NCBI RefSeq assembly: GCF_008119785.1
Contig: NZ_VSFA01000003.1
Span: 62,001 to 126,000 of the forward strand
Direction of reading: 5' to 3'
Length of the DNA stretch: 64,000 bases
From: Micromonospora sp. MP36
GTDB lineage: Bacteria > Actinomycetota > Actinomycetes > Mycobacteriales > Micromonosporaceae
A program made the translations under genes and the position numbers. The notes beneath the pieces are model-generated. The model was not told the origin of the DNA, ran no database searches, and worked only from the letters and a program-made list of their open reading frames with translations. Numbering within the stretch: the first letter of the stretch is position 1; every line of letters starts with the position of its first letter. Of the stretch, positions 1-9,151 are shown piece after piece.

Positions 1-1608
1 TTGCAGAGCCTCAGCGACTTCGCCGCCGCGCTCTCCGGCACCCTCACCCTGGACGACGTCGCCCGGGTCACCCTCCGATACTGCCTCGACTCGTTCGACG
101 CCGACCGGGTGTCGTTCCTGATCGACGAGGGGTCGGCCTGGCGGATGGTCCGGCGCGTGCACGGCGAACTGCTGGACGAGGCCGACGAGCGGCTGCCCCC
201 GCTGTGGCGCCGCGTGCCGGGCGACTCGCCCGTCCCGATCGTGGTCACCGCCCGCAGTGGCGTGCCCATGTTCACCACGGACGGCCAGCCGCTGCGGGAC
301 AGCGCGGCGGACCGGCACGACCAGAAGGTCCGCTCGCTCGCCTCGCTGCCGCTGCGCTCGACGGTGATCCGCGGCGCGCTGACCGTCGGCTACCAGTCCC
401 CGCACCCCTGGTCCCCGGCGGAGCGCGCGCTGCTCGCCGCGTCGGCTGAGCTGGTCAGCCAGGCCGCCGAGCGGGCCCGCCGTTTCGAGACCCAGCACGG
501 CACCGCCCAGCTGCTGCAACGCAGCATGCTCCCCGAGCAGTTGCCGGACCTGCCCCGGCTGCGGATCGCCGCACGGTACGACCCGGGCGTGGACGGCAAC
601 GCCGCCGGGGGTGACTTCTACGACGCGTTCCTGCTGCCCACCGGCGCGCTCGGGGTGGTCCTCGGCGACGTGGCCGGACACGACGTGCAGGCCGCCGCCC
701 GGATGGGCCAGGTACGCGCGGCGCTGCGCGCGCTGGCGCTCACCGATCCCCGCCCGGACGCCGTGCTTGCCGGCCTGGACCGGCTGGTCGCCAGTCTGGG
801 CGCCGAACGCGGGACCCAGGAGCTCTTCGTCACCGTGGTGTTCGGCGTCGTCGACGCCGACCGGGAGCGGATCACCCTCGCCAGCGCCGGTCATCCCGCC
901 CCGCTGATCCGGCGCTGCCGGCCCGAGGGCGGGCCGGCGGCCGAGTACGTCGAGGTGCCCCCCAGCCCACCGCTGGGGCTCGGCCATCACCCCGGGACCA
1001 CGACCGTGCCGTTCCGCCCCGGCGACACCCTGCTGCTGTACAGCGACGGGGTGGTGGAGCGGCGCTGGCAGGACCTCAGTGCGGGGCTGGCCGGGCTGGC
1101 CGGGGCGGTGACGGCGGCGAGCAGCGGCGACCCCCGGGCGCTCTGCGCGGTGGCCACCGCCGCCGTGGCCGGCACCACGGAGGACGACGTGGCGGTGCTC
1201 GCCGTGGAGCACGCGGTCCGGCCGAGCCGTTCGGCCAGCATGGCGGTGCCGGCCGAGCCGACCGCGCCCAGCCGGGTACGGCACTGGATGAGCGCCCAGC
1301 TCACCGAGTGGCAGGTGCCCGAGTCCGTGATCGGCGCCGCCGTGCTGTGCACCAGCGAGCTGACCACCAACGCGCTGCTGCACGCCGGCACCGCCGCCCG
1401 CGTGGAGATCGACCTGACCGTGGAACGCCTGCTGGTCTCGGTCGCCGACTCCGGCACCCGGGGTCAGGTGACCCGGGCCCAGACCGACACCCTGAGCAGC
1501 CGGGGGCGCGGGCTGGGGCTGATCGAGGAGCTGAGCGACGCCTGGGGCACCGACCCGACGGTGCGCGGGTCGACCGTCTGGTTCGAGATCCTCATTCCGG
1601 CCGGCTGA
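1..1608 (+). CDS. GAF / SpoIIE phosphatase / HATPase regulator (5' end may lie outside window)
   Basis: This is a cytoplasmic signalling protein of the partner-switching type that controls alternative sigma factors. Residues about 10-160 look like a GAF sensor. Residues about 190-400 form a PP2C/SpoIIE phosphatase with metal-binding motifs GGDFYD near 203, GDVAGHD near 221 and YSDGVVE near 347. Residues about 420-535 are an RsbW-like ATPase with the N-box ELTTNALLHA and G-box GRGLGL. It therefore combines a phosphatase for an anti-anti-sigma factor with an anti-sigma-kinase-like domain in one chain. The frame is open from base 1 with TTG, so the true start, and perhaps a PAS domain, may lie upstream. 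A SigB-type sigma factor at 14832 is a conceivable distant client, but nothing in the sequence proves that. Confidence 0.9.
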   Translation: MQSLSDFAAALSGTLTLDDVARVTLRYCLDSFDADRVSFLIDEGSAWRMVRRVHGELLDEADERLPPLWRRVPGDSPVPIVVTARSGVPMFTTDGQPLRDSAADRHDQKVRSLASLPLRSTVIRGALTVGYQSPHPWSPAERALLAASAELVSQAAERARRFETQHGTAQLLQRSMLPEQLPDLPRLRIAARYDPGVDGNAAGGDFYDAFLLPTGALGVVLGDVAGHDVQAAARMGQVRAALRALALTDPRPDAVLAGLDRLVASLGAERGTQELFVTVVFGVVDADRERITLASAGHPAPLIRRCRPEGGPAAEYVEVPPSPPLGLGHHPGTTTVPFRPGDTLLLYSDGVVERRWQDLSAGLAGLAGAVTAASSGDPRALCAVATAAVAGTTEDDVAVLAVEHAVRPSRSASMAVPAEPTAPSRVRHWMSAQLTEWQVPESVIGAAVLCTSELTTNALLHAGTAARVEIDLTVERLLVSVADSGTRGQVTRAQTDTLSSRGRGLGLIEELSDAWGTDPTVRGSTVWFEILIPAG

Positions 1609-1649
1609 GTCCCGCGTCGGCGACGCCGCCGACGGGTAGGAGGGGAGCC

Positions 1650-2327
1650 ATGCCACGCGACAACCGCCGGGGCGTCCTCTTCGACGTGGACGGCACCCTG
1701 GTCGACACCACGTACCTGCACACGGTGAGCTGGTGGGAGGCGCTGCGACGGGCCGACCACCGGGTGCCGATGGCCGCCATCCACCGGTCCATCGGCATGG
1801 GCTCGGACAAGCTCCTCGACCACCTGCTCGGGCCGGAGCGTGACCGGGACGCGGACGGCAAGCTGCGGGACGGGCACGACGCCAGCTACGCCGAGTACTG
1901 GGAGCGGCTGACGCCGCTGCCCCGGGCGGTGGACCTGCTGCGGGCCTGCGCGGCGCGCGGGCTGCGGGTGGTGCTGGCCACCTCGGCGGCCGAGCACGAG
2001 GTGGCCGCGCTACGGGCGGCGCTCGACGCGGACGACGTGATCGACACCGTCACCTCCTCCGCCGACGCGCAGGAGAGCAAGCCGGCCCCGGACATCCTGG
2101 TCGCCGCGCTGGACCAGTCCGGGCTGGCCGCCGAGCGGGTGGTGTTCGTCGGCGACTCGGTCTGGGACGTCGCGGCGGCCGGCCGGTTGGACATCCCCTG
2201 CATCGGGCTGACCTGCGGCGGCACCAGCCGGGCGGAGCTGGCCGCGGCCGGGGCGGTGGCGGTGTACGACGACCCGGCGGCGCTGCTCGACGCCCTCGGC
2301 GAGAGCGCCATCGCGGCCCTGGGTTGA
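1650..2327 (+). CDS. HAD-superfamily hydrolase (phosphoglycolate phosphatase-like)
   Basis: The product is a 225-residue HAD phosphatase. Motif I is FDVDGTLVD near residue 10, motif II is the T/S in LATSA, the motif III lysine is in ESKPAPD, and motif IV is VFVGDSVWD. An alpha-helical cap follows motif I, as in the phosphoglycolate phosphatase/beta-phosphoglucomutase subgroup. The substrate cannot be told from sequence. The ATG at 1650 is chosen because the purine-rich site GTAGGAGGGGAG sits just upstream. It lies 41 bases after the SpoIIE gene on the same strand, so the two may be cotranscribed. Confidence 0.9.
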   Translation: MPRDNRRGVLFDVDGTLVDTTYLHTVSWWEALRRADHRVPMAAIHRSIGMGSDKLLDHLLGPERDRDADGKLRDGHDASYAEYWERLTPLPRAVDLLRACAARGLRVVLATSAAEHEVAALRAALDADDVIDTVTSSADAQESKPAPDILVAALDQSGLAAERVVFVGDSVWDVAAAGRLDIPCIGLTCGGTSRAELAAAGAVAVYDDPAALLDALGESAIAALG

Positions 2328-2445
2328 GAGCGGCGGCACGGTGCCGGACCGCACCCGGAACAAGCCGGACACCGAGGCATAGCGGGCCGGAGTACGGGGC
2401 ACTGGTGACCACCTGGCCGCCGCAGGGCGGCGGGAGGGTGGTGCC

Positions 2446-3741
2446 GTGGAACCGGTGGATGTCGCGATCGCACTGCTGGGCGCCGGCGCCCTGCTGGCGG
2501 GGGTGCTGCCGCGGATGCTGGAGCGCCGCCCGCTGTCCATGCCGATCGCCTTCCTCGGGCTCGGCATGCTGGTGTTCCTGCTGCCCACCGGGCTGCCGAC
2601 CCCGGACCCGCGGCGCTGGCCGGAAGTCACCACCCACCTCACCGAGATCGGCGTGATCGTCGCGCTGATGGGTGCCGGACTGAAGATCGACCGGCCGCTG
2701 AGCCGGGTCCGCTGGGCGTCGACCTGGCGACTGCTGGCGATCGCCATGCCGCTCTGCGTCGGGGCGGTGGCGCTGCTCGGCTGGTGGTGGGCGGGTCTGG
2801 TGCCGGCGGCGGCGCTGCTGCTGGGTGCCGCGCTCGCCCCGACCGACCCGGTGCTCGCCGCCGACGTGCAGGTGGGCGAGCCGACCGACGTGGAGGACTC
2901 CGAGGACGAGGTCCGCTTCGCGCTCACCGCCGAGGCCGGGCTGAACGACGGCCTGGCCTTCCCCTTCGTGTACGCGGCCATCGCCATCGCCACCGCCGGC
3001 CTCGCCCCGGCGGACTGGCTGGCCCGTTGGTTCACCGTGCACGTGCTCTACCAGATCGCCGTCGGGGTGGGCGGCGGGCTGCTGATCGGCTGGCTGCTCG
3101 GCAAGCTCTTCTTCCGGGCGCCGCGCAACCTGCGGCTGGCCCGGCACGCCGAGGGCTTCCTCGCGCTGGCCGCGACCTTCCTCGCGTACGGGCTGGTGGA
3201 GGTGGCCGGCGGGTACGGCTTCCTGGCCGTCTTCGTGGCCGCCCGGGCGATCCGGGCCGCCGAGCGGACCCACGAATTCCACTCCGTGCTGCACGACTTC
3301 GCCGAGCAGGTCGAGCGCCTGCTCACCGTGCTGTTGCTGCTGCTCTTCGGCGGGGCGGTGGTCGGCGGCCTGCTCGCCCCGCTGACCTGGCCCGCGGCCC
3401 TGGTCGGGCTGGCCCTGGTCTTCGTGATCCGGCCGCTGTCCGGGTGGCTGTCGCTGCGTGGTGCCCCCGGCCGCCCGGCGGAGCACTGGGTGATCGCCCT
3501 GTTCGGCATCCGCGGCGTCGGCTCGTTCTACTACCTGGCGTACGCGACCAGCGGGACCGACTTTCCGCAGGCCGATCTGCTGTGGGCCACGGTCGGCCTG
3601 GTGGTGGTCGTCTCGGTGGTGGTGCACGGCATCGCGGCCACCCCGGTGATGCAGCTGCTCGACCGGGCAGGCGAACGGAGCCACGACGCCTCGGCGCGGG
3701 ACCGGGCCGGCGAACCCGCGCTGGGCGGCGTCCGGGGCTGA
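2446..3741 (+). CDS. Na+/H+ antiporter, CPA1/NhaP type
   Basis: This 431-residue polytopic membrane protein has about 12 hydrophobic segments. The ion-binding region is recognisable as ALAPTDPVLAADVQVG near residue 130 and EAGLNDGLAFPFVY near residue 165, the usual TDP and ND motifs of CPA1 exchangers. It probably exchanges cytoplasmic Na+ or K+ for protons. The GTG start at 2446 follows GGGAGGGTG. The short C-terminal tail (about 25 polar residues) lacks a regulatory RCK domain. It is one of two CPA1 antiporters here; the other, at 28663, is longer and has a large cytoplasmic tail. Confidence 0.9.
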   Translation: MEPVDVAIALLGAGALLAGVLPRMLERRPLSMPIAFLGLGMLVFLLPTGLPTPDPRRWPEVTTHLTEIGVIVALMGAGLKIDRPLSRVRWASTWRLLAIAMPLCVGAVALLGWWWAGLVPAAALLLGAALAPTDPVLAADVQVGEPTDVEDSEDEVRFALTAEAGLNDGLAFPFVYAAIAIATAGLAPADWLARWFTVHVLYQIAVGVGGGLLIGWLLGKLFFRAPRNLRLARHAEGFLALAATFLAYGLVEVAGGYGFLAVFVAARAIRAAERTHEFHSVLHDFAEQVERLLTVLLLLLFGGAVVGGLLAPLTWPAALVGLALVFVIRPLSGWLSLRGAPGRPAEHWVIALFGIRGVGSFYYLAYATSGTDFPQADLLWATVGLVVVVSVVVHGIAATPVMQLLDRAGERSHDASARDRAGEPALGGVRG

Positions 3742-3829
3742 CGGGAACCGCGCTGAGCACCCGCCACGTCGTCGTGGTTCGCGGTGAGTTCAGTGGGCGA
3801 GATCGAGCTGCCGACGCTCTCGAACGCCT

Positions 3830-3867
3830 CCGGCGACGGGCTGCCGGGAAGATCGCCGCGTCGCCGG
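3830..3867. terminator. Possible hairpin between convergent genes
   Basis: CCGGCGAC at 3830-3837 pairs with GTCGCCGG at 3860-3867, giving an 8-bp stem with a 22-base loop. It lies between the antiporter stop and the oppositely oriented oxidoreductase stop, where a shared terminator is expected. There is no T tract, so it is only a candidate. Confidence 0.35.
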
Positions 3868-3888
3868 GTCGTGCGGTTCTGGAACCGG

Positions 3889-4857
3889 TCAGCCGCCCTG
3901 CGCGAGCAGCCGGGCGGCGACGGCCCGGCCGAGGTCGCGGCCGGAGCGCCAGGCGGTCTGCACCCGGGGCCGCCCGAACGCGTCCCCGGCGACGCCGATC
4001 CCGTCGTCGTCCAGGTGGTAGGTCCCGTCACCGCCGCCGGCGGGCGTGGCGTACGTCCAGCGGTGCACGTGCACCAGCTCGGCCGGCTCCGGCAGGCCGA
4101 GCAGGTCGCGGACCGCCTGCTCGATCGCCGGGCCGGCGGCGGTGGGCTGCCGCAGGTGCCTCGAGGCGAACCCGGGGGTGGTGTGCGCGACCAGCACCGG
4201 CGCGCCGTCGCCGCGCCGGTCGCCGTCGTCGCAGACCAGGCTCAGCAGCGGGTGGTCGTTGACGAAGGCACCCCGGAAGTCCGACCAGCGGCGGGCCGGG
4301 AAGCGCAGCACCGCGGCCAGGGTCGACGACCAGCGTTGCGCCGCCACCGCGCGGCTCGCCGCCGCCAGCGCGGGGTCGAGCAGCAGGGCCGCCTGCGGGC
4401 CCGGCATGGCCAGCGCGACCGCCTCGCACGCCCGGCCGTCCACCCGCGGCCCCGGCTCCACGGTCATCACCAGCCGGTCGTGCACCACGGCGAGGTCCCG
4501 GGCCAGGTGCTCGACCAACGAGCGCAGCCCGTGCGGGGCGGCCCACCGCATCGGGCCGGCGACCTCGCTCCGCCCCTCCGGTCCATACGCGACCAGGGTG
4601 TCGGTCCACTCCCGGACCAGGCCGGCGGCCCGCCACCCCTCGACCACCTCGGCGAAGTTCGGGTCGTCGACGGTGAGGTACGCGGCCCCGAGGTCGGCGG
4701 GGCGGCCGTCGAACCGCTTGCTGGCCATCCGCCCGCCGGTCACCCGGGCCCGCTCGCGGACCTCCACCGGGATGCCGGCCCGAGCCAGTTCGGTGGCGCA
4801 GGCCACCCCGGCGATGCCGGCACCGACCACGACTGCGCCCGCCCGGTCCGTCGTCAC
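3889..4857 (-). CDS. FAD-dependent amine oxidase/renalase-like oxidoreductase
   Basis: The 322-residue soluble flavoprotein starts with a Rossmann dinucleotide-binding motif, VVGAGIAGVACATELA, about residues 9-24. It continues with an acidic/arginine patch VRERARVTGGRMASK and ends with the second FAD contact GIGVAGDAFG. This layout fits the renalase / NAD(P)-binding amine-oxidase-like group; the substrate is unknown. The start is GTG at 4857. The hexamer TACGAT lies 7 bases before it on the coding strand, suggesting a leaderless transcript. An in-frame upstream extension would run into the divergent DUF3072 gene. Confidence 0.85.
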   Translation of the reverse strand: MTTDRAGAVVVGAGIAGVACATELARAGIPVEVRERARVTGGRMASKRFDGRPADLGAAYLTVDDPNFAEVVEGWRAAGLVREWTDTLVAYGPEGRSEVAGPMRWAAPHGLRSLVEHLARDLAVVHDRLVMTVEPGPRVDGRACEAVALAMPGPQAALLLDPALAAASRAVAAQRWSSTLAAVLRFPARRWSDFRGAFVNDHPLLSLVCDDGDRRGDGAPVLVAHTTPGFASRHLRQPTAAGPAIEQAVRDLLGLPEPAELVHVHRWTYATPAGGGDGTYHLDDDGIGVAGDAFGRPRVQTAWRSGRDLGRAVAARLLAQGG

Positions 4858-4936
4858 TCCATGATCGTAAGCGGCGGCCGGCATGAAGCCCCCCGAACGG
4901 GGTATTGGTACACCTGTTCGAGGAAAGGTGATCATC

Positions 4937-5167
4937 ATGGCCGACCGCAGTGACGGCAGCGGCACCGACCGCGCCACCAATGCGCAGGCCGCGATCAAGG
5001 ACCCGGACGAGTGGGTGACCGGCGCGGAGCCGCCCACCGCGGCCCAGGAGTCGTACCTGCACACCCTGGCCCGGGAGGCGGGCGAGGAGGTGCCGGAGGG
5101 GCTGACCAAGGCGGAAGCGTCCCGCCGGATCGACGAGCTCCAGGCGGAGACCGGTCGCGGTCAGTGA
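4937..5167 (+). CDS. DUF3072 small protein
   Basis: This encodes 76 residues, acidic and hydrophilic. The core reads DPDEWVTGAEPPTAAQ, then SYLHTLAREAGEEVP and LTKAEASRRIDELQ, which is the DUF3072 pattern known from many actinobacteria. The function of that family is unknown. The second half resembles the short SAP-like helix pair LTKAEAS. The ATG at 4937 follows AGGAAAGG. It is divergent from the FAD oxidoreductase with an 80-base gap. Confidence 0.85.
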   Translation: MADRSDGSGTDRATNAQAAIKDPDEWVTGAEPPTAAQESYLHTLAREAGEEVPEGLTKAEASRRIDELQAETGRGQ

Positions 5168-5168
5168 C

Positions 5169-5669
5169 TCAGCGTGGGGGCAGGCGGTGCAGCTCCACCC
5201 GGTCGAGTCGCTCCGCCACCACCCGCGCAGTCAGGTACGTGGCGTACGGCTGGGCCCGCCGGTCGGTGGGTGAGCCGGGGTTGAGCAGGCGCAGGCCGTT
5301 CGGGGCGACGCTGTCCCACGGGATGTGGGAATGCCCGAAGACCAGCAGGTCGCAGTCGGGGAAGGCGGCCGCGCAGCGCTCCTCCCGGCGGGTCTTCGGT
5401 CCGGTCTCGTGCACCACCGCCACCCGCAGCCCGGCCAGCTCGACCCGGGCCACCTCCGGCAGCCGGGCCCGCAGCGGCGGCCCGTCGTTGTTGCCGTACA
5501 CGCCGACCAGCCGGCGGGCCCGGGCGGCCATCGTGTCCAGCAGCGACACGTCCACCCAGTCCCCCGCGTGCAGCACCACGTCGGCCGCGTCGATCGCCGC
5601 CCAGAGCGCTGGCGGCAGGTCCCGCGCCCGCTTCGGCACATGCGTATCCGCGGTGATCACCAGCTCCAC
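5169..5669 (-). CDS. Metallophosphoesterase, YfcE/MJ0936-like
   Basis: The 166-residue product shows the calcineurin-like phosphoesterase metal ligands in order: TADTHV (D-x-H), LHAGDWVD (GD), YGNNDG (GN-D) and FGHSH near the C-terminus. Such enzymes hydrolyse phosphodiesters or monophosphates in the cytoplasm. Substrate specificity is not readable. The GTG at 5669 is selected because GGAGG lies 7 bases upstream; the open frame extends 29 codons further but without conserved sequence. It is convergent with DUF3072 and separated from it by one base. Confidence 0.85.
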   Translation of the reverse strand: MELVITADTHVPKRARDLPPALWAAIDAADVVLHAGDWVDVSLLDTMAARARRLVGVYGNNDGPPLRARLPEVARVELAGLRVAVVHETGPKTRREERCAAAFPDCDLLVFGHSHIPWDSVAPNGLRLLNPGSPTDRRAQPYATYLTARVVAERLDRVELHRLPPR

Positions 5670-5793
5670 CCCCCAATCCTCCCCCACCCCGCCCTCCTCC
5701 GCGTCGATCATGAGGTTGGCGGCACTCGAAGAGAGCCACTTCGCCGCTAACTTCATGTCACCCGGGTGGGGTGGGGTGCGGGGCGGGGTGGGG

Positions 5794-6573
5794 TCAGGCG
5801 CCCTGGCCCTGGTTCTGCATCAGGCCGCCGTCGATGAAGTACGTCGACCCGGTCACGTACTCGGCGTCGTCGCTGGCCAGGAAGACCGCCACCTTGGCGA
5901 TCTCCTCCGGCTGCGCGGCCCGCTTCCAGGGGATGCTCTGCACCTGCTCCTCCAGGTAATTCGGGTCGTCGATGGCCCGCTGGTTGAACGGGGTCAGCAC
6001 CATTCCCGGGCCGATGTTGTTGACGTTCATGTGCATCGGCGCCACCTCGAGCGCCAGGCTCTTGGCCAGCTCCAGCATGCCGCCCTTGCTGGCGTCGTAG
6101 TCGGAGCCGCCGGCCCGCGCCACCTCCTGGTGGATGGAGGTGATGTTGATGATCTTCCCTTGCCCGCCCTGGTCCCGCCGGTGCCGCACGAACCGGCGGC
6201 AGCAGAAGAACATCCCGTAGAGGTTGGTGCGGATGCACCGGTCCCAGGTCTCGGTGTCCAGGTCCGCCACCGGGATGCCGGAGGCGTCCACCCCCGCGTC
6301 GTTCATCAGGATGTCCAGCCGGTCGAACTCGGCGAGGGCCTCGTCGAACATCGCGTCGACCTGGTGCTCCACGCTGATGTCGCCCTGCACCACCACGGCC
6401 CGGCGGCCGGCCTTCTCGATCTCCGCCTTGGTGTGGTTCGCCCCGGCGTGGTCGTGCAGGTAGTGCACCACCACGTCGGCGCCCTCCCGGCCGAACTCGA
6501 TGGCGGTGGCCTGGCCGATGCCCGAGTCCGAGCCGGTGATCAGGGCGGTCTTCCCCGCCAGTCGTCCGGTCAT
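5794..6573 (-). CDS. SDR-family oxidoreductase (glucose 1-dehydrogenase-like)
   Basis: The product is a classical short-chain dehydrogenase of 259 residues. The cofactor loop is TGSDSGIGQA (about residue 14), followed by DAGVDAS in place of the usual NAGV. The active site includes S in NITSIHQ and YDASK. The C-terminus ends FIDGGLMQNQ, the typical SDR signature of glucose 1-dehydrogenase-like enzymes. Its ATG overlaps the stop of the GH15 gene by four bases (ATGA, 6570-6573), so the two are translationally coupled. Oxidation of a sugar released by the hydrolase is a reasonable but unproven role. Confidence 0.9.
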   Translation of the reverse strand: MTGRLAGKTALITGSDSGIGQATAIEFGREGADVVVHYLHDHAGANHTKAEIEKAGRRAVVVQGDISVEHQVDAMFDEALAEFDRLDILMNDAGVDASGIPVADLDTETWDRCIRTNLYGMFFCCRRFVRHRRDQGGQGKIINITSIHQEVARAGGSDYDASKGGMLELAKSLALEVAPMHMNVNNIGPGMVLTPFNQRAIDDPNYLEEQVQSIPWKRAAQPEEIAKVAVFLASDDAEYVTGSTYFIDGGLMQNQGQGA

Positions 6574-8411
6574 CCGTTTGCTCCCTCCGTGGTCGCCGCG
6601 CCGGTCGGCACGGCCGCTCGCCCGGTTCGGCCACCGAGTCGTTCCGCGGCGTCGGTAATGTGACCGGCCGCGTTGATCAGCCCGATGTGCGAGAAGGCCT
6701 GCGGGAAGTTGCCCAGTTGCTCGCCGGTGGCCTGGTCGACCTGCTCGGCGTACAGGCCCAGGTCGTTGGCCCGGGCGGCGAGCTGCTCGAACAGCCGCCG
6801 CGCCCGGTCCAGCTCGCCGGCCTCGGCGAGGCAGCCGACCAGCCAGAACGAGCAGATCACGAAGCCCGCCGGGTCGGTGTCCCAGCGCCGCAGCAGGCCG
6901 CCCCGGGAGAGCCGGCGCTCCACCACGTCCATCGTCGACCGCATCCGCGGGTCGCCGGCCGGCAGGAAACCGACCAGCGGCATGATCAGCACCGAGGCGT
7001 CCAGCTGGTCCGAGTCGAACGCCCCGGTGTACGCGCCGAGCCGGTCGTTCCAGCCCCGGGTGAGCACCGCCTGGCGTACCTCGTCCCGGGCGGCCGCCCA
7101 GCGGGCGACGGCACGCTCGTCGCCGATCCGCCGCCCGAAGCGGACCGCCCGGTCCAAGGCGGTCCAGCACTGCACCTTGGACGAGACGTAGTGCCGCTCG
7201 ACGTCGCGTGCCTCCCACATGCCGGCGTCCGGCCGGTGCCAGTCCAACACGGCCTGGTCGGCAAGGGCGTGCAGCAGGTGCCGGACCTCGGGCGCCATCG
7301 GGTCGAGGTAGTACCGCATCAGCCAGGCGGCGTCGAGGATCTCACCGAGCACGTCCGTCTGCCGCTGCCGCCAGGCGTCGTTGCCGATGAAGACCGGCCG
7401 GCTCTCGCCGTACCCACCGAGGTGGTCGAGGCGGTGTTCGGTGAGGTCCCGCTCGCCCTCCACGCCGTACATGATCGGCACCGGTTCGTCGTCGATCCGG
7501 CCCATGGCCCGGGCCACCCAGGCGAACTGCCGGTTCGCCTCGTCCGGGCAGGCGGCCCGCCAGAGCGCCTGGAGGGTGAGGCTGAAGTCGCGTACCCAGA
7601 CGAAGCGGTAGTCGTAGTTGCGGTCGCCGCCCAGTTCCTCGGGGAGGGAGGTGGTGGCCGCGGCGACGACGGCGCCGCTGGGCTGGTAGGTCATCCCCTG
7701 GACCACCATCGCGCTGCGCCGCACCTGGTCGCGGTAGCAACCCTGGTAGTCGTGCAGGCCGGCCCAGGACCGCCAGCCGGCGACCGCGTCGGCCACCACC
7801 TGATCGGCGTCCGGCAGCGCGGGTTCGCCCCCGTCGTAGGTCGGGGCGTACCCGAGGGTGAAGTGGTGGGCGGTGCCGGCGCGGGCGGTGAACCGCCCGG
7901 AGGCGGCGCCGTCGTCGCAGCTCATCGGGACGTTGGCGCGCAGGCTCAGCCGGGTGCCGCCGGCCACGGCGTCGACGACCTCCTCGGCGCCGGTGAGGTA
8001 GGCGCGCACCCGCCCGTACTCGAAGCGGGGCTGGTAGTCCACCCGCATCGGCACCTCGCCGGAGAGCCCCTCGACGACCCGGGCCAGCACCCGGGGCGAG
8101 CGCAGGCCGATCTCGTGGCCGCGTGCGCCGGGCTCCAGCGCCAGGGCGTCGGTGACGGCCACCGCCCCGGTCCGGGTGGTGAAGACGGTACGCAGCACGA
8201 GCGTGTCCTCCAGGTAGGACCGCTCGGTGGTGAAGTCGTCCACGGGCCGCATGCTCCAGTGTCCGGCGTCGTCGTCGAGGATCCGGCCGAAGACCGACGG
8301 GCCGTCGAAGCGGGCCGGGCACCACCAGGTGATTGCGCCGGCCCGGTCGACCAGCGCGGCGCTGCGCCCGTCGGCGAGGAACCCGTGCTCGCTGATCCGT
8401 CCCGCCTCCAC
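6570..8411 (-). CDS. GH15-family glycoside hydrolase (glucoamylase/trehalase-like)
   Basis: The product of about 613 residues follows the bacterial GH15 layout. The N-terminal beta-sandwich begins ISEHGFLADGRSAALV, and the alpha/alpha barrel contains YDYRFVWVRDFS. The catalytic acid region is GMWEARDVERHYV with SSKVQCWTALDRAVRFG. The catalytic base region near the C-terminus is EQVDQATGEQLGNFPQAFSH. Actinobacterial members hydrolyse trehalose or alpha-glucans inside the cell. No signal peptide is visible. The GTG at 8411 fits the family N-terminus and follows GGGTAGG; ATG at 8453 is an alternative. It is the first gene of an operon with the SDR and is divergent from the stress gene at 8521. 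Confidence 0.88.
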   Translation of the reverse strand: MEAGRISEHGFLADGRSAALVDRAGAITWWCPARFDGPSVFGRILDDDAGHWSMRPVDDFTTERSYLEDTLVLRTVFTTRTGAVAVTDALALEPGARGHEIGLRSPRVLARVVEGLSGEVPMRVDYQPRFEYGRVRAYLTGAEEVVDAVAGGTRLSLRANVPMSCDDGAASGRFTARAGTAHHFTLGYAPTYDGGEPALPDADQVVADAVAGWRSWAGLHDYQGCYRDQVRRSAMVVQGMTYQPSGAVVAAATTSLPEELGGDRNYDYRFVWVRDFSLTLQALWRAACPDEANRQFAWVARAMGRIDDEPVPIMYGVEGERDLTEHRLDHLGGYGESRPVFIGNDAWRQRQTDVLGEILDAAWLMRYYLDPMAPEVRHLLHALADQAVLDWHRPDAGMWEARDVERHYVSSKVQCWTALDRAVRFGRRIGDERAVARWAAARDEVRQAVLTRGWNDRLGAYTGAFDSDQLDASVLIMPLVGFLPAGDPRMRSTMDVVERRLSRGGLLRRWDTDPAGFVICSFWLVGCLAEAGELDRARRLFEQLAARANDLGLYAEQVDQATGEQLGNFPQAFSHIGLINAAGHITDAAERLGGRTGRAAVPTGAATTEGANG

Positions 8412-8520
8412 GCCGATGCCTACCCGACGTACCCGGGGGCATGCGTGCCGCATCCGTCGCCCCGACGCGTTACCCGGCGACGGCGGTGGGAACGCGGCGG
8501 GTCGACGAAGGAGGACGCTC

Positions 8521-9108
8521 ATGACCAGACCCTCGACTCCGTCTCCGGCCTGGCAACCCGGGATGCCGGGCGGCTCCAACCTCCCGTCCGGACCGGGCGG
8601 CCGACCGGCCGCCCCGAGCGGGGACGGTCACGGGCCGGAGCCAGGTCCGCCGACCGTCACGATCGGCACGTACCCGGACTATCCGTCCGCCCAGCGCGTC
8701 GTGGACTATCTGGCCGACAACCGCTTCCCGGTGGAGCATTCGGCGATCATCGGCACCAATCTCACCCTGGTGGAGACGGTGATGGGCCGGATGACCACGG
8801 GCCGGGCGGCGCTGATCGGCGCGGGCACGGGCGCCTGGTTCGGGCTTTTCATCGGCCTGCTCTTCGGCATCTTCACCGCCGGGAACTGGGTCGCGGTGAT
8901 CGTCGTCGGGCTGGTGATCGGTGCGATCTGGGGGGCCGTGTTCGGTGCGGTGGCCCACGCGATGGCCGGGGGTCAGCGGGACTTCACCTCGGCCAGTTCG
9001 CTGCGCGCCAGCCAGTACGCGGTCACCGTGGACGCCGGCCTGGCCGACCAGGCGCGGCAGCTGCTCGGCCGGATGCACCTGACCCCGACCGGCGCCACCG
9101 CCCGCTAG
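8521..9108 (+). CDS. YflT/GSP17M-like general stress protein
   Basis: The 195-residue protein has a disordered Pro/Gly-rich N-terminus (1-45). A YflT-type domain begins TIGTYPDYPSAQRVVDYL, followed by two glycine-zipper-like hydrophobic helices (about 100-145) and a C-terminal segment ASQYAVTVD. This matches the general stress protein 17M family, whose biochemical role is not established; the hydrophobic pair suggests membrane association. GAAGGAGG before the ATG is a strong ribosome site. The hairpin at 9121 ends the transcript. Confidence 0.82.
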   Translation: MTRPSTPSPAWQPGMPGGSNLPSGPGGRPAAPSGDGHGPEPGPPTVTIGTYPDYPSAQRVVDYLADNRFPVEHSAIIGTNLTLVETVMGRMTTGRAALIGAGTGAWFGLFIGLLFGIFTAGNWVAVIVVGLVIGAIWGAVFGAVAHAMAGGQRDFTSASSLRASQYAVTVDAGLADQARQLLGRMHLTPTGATAR

Positions 9109-9120
9109 CTCGGGCGCGAC

Positions 9121-9151
9121 GAGAGAGGGCCCCCGCTCGGGGCCCTCTCTC
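9121..9151. terminator. Bidirectional hairpin terminator
   Basis: A perfect 13-bp stem, 9121-9133 with 9139-9151, encloses a 5-base loop. It lies at the convergence of the stress gene and the small HTH gene, whose stop codon begins at 9152 and runs into the stem. There is no T tract, as is usual in high-GC actinobacteria. Confidence 0.8.
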
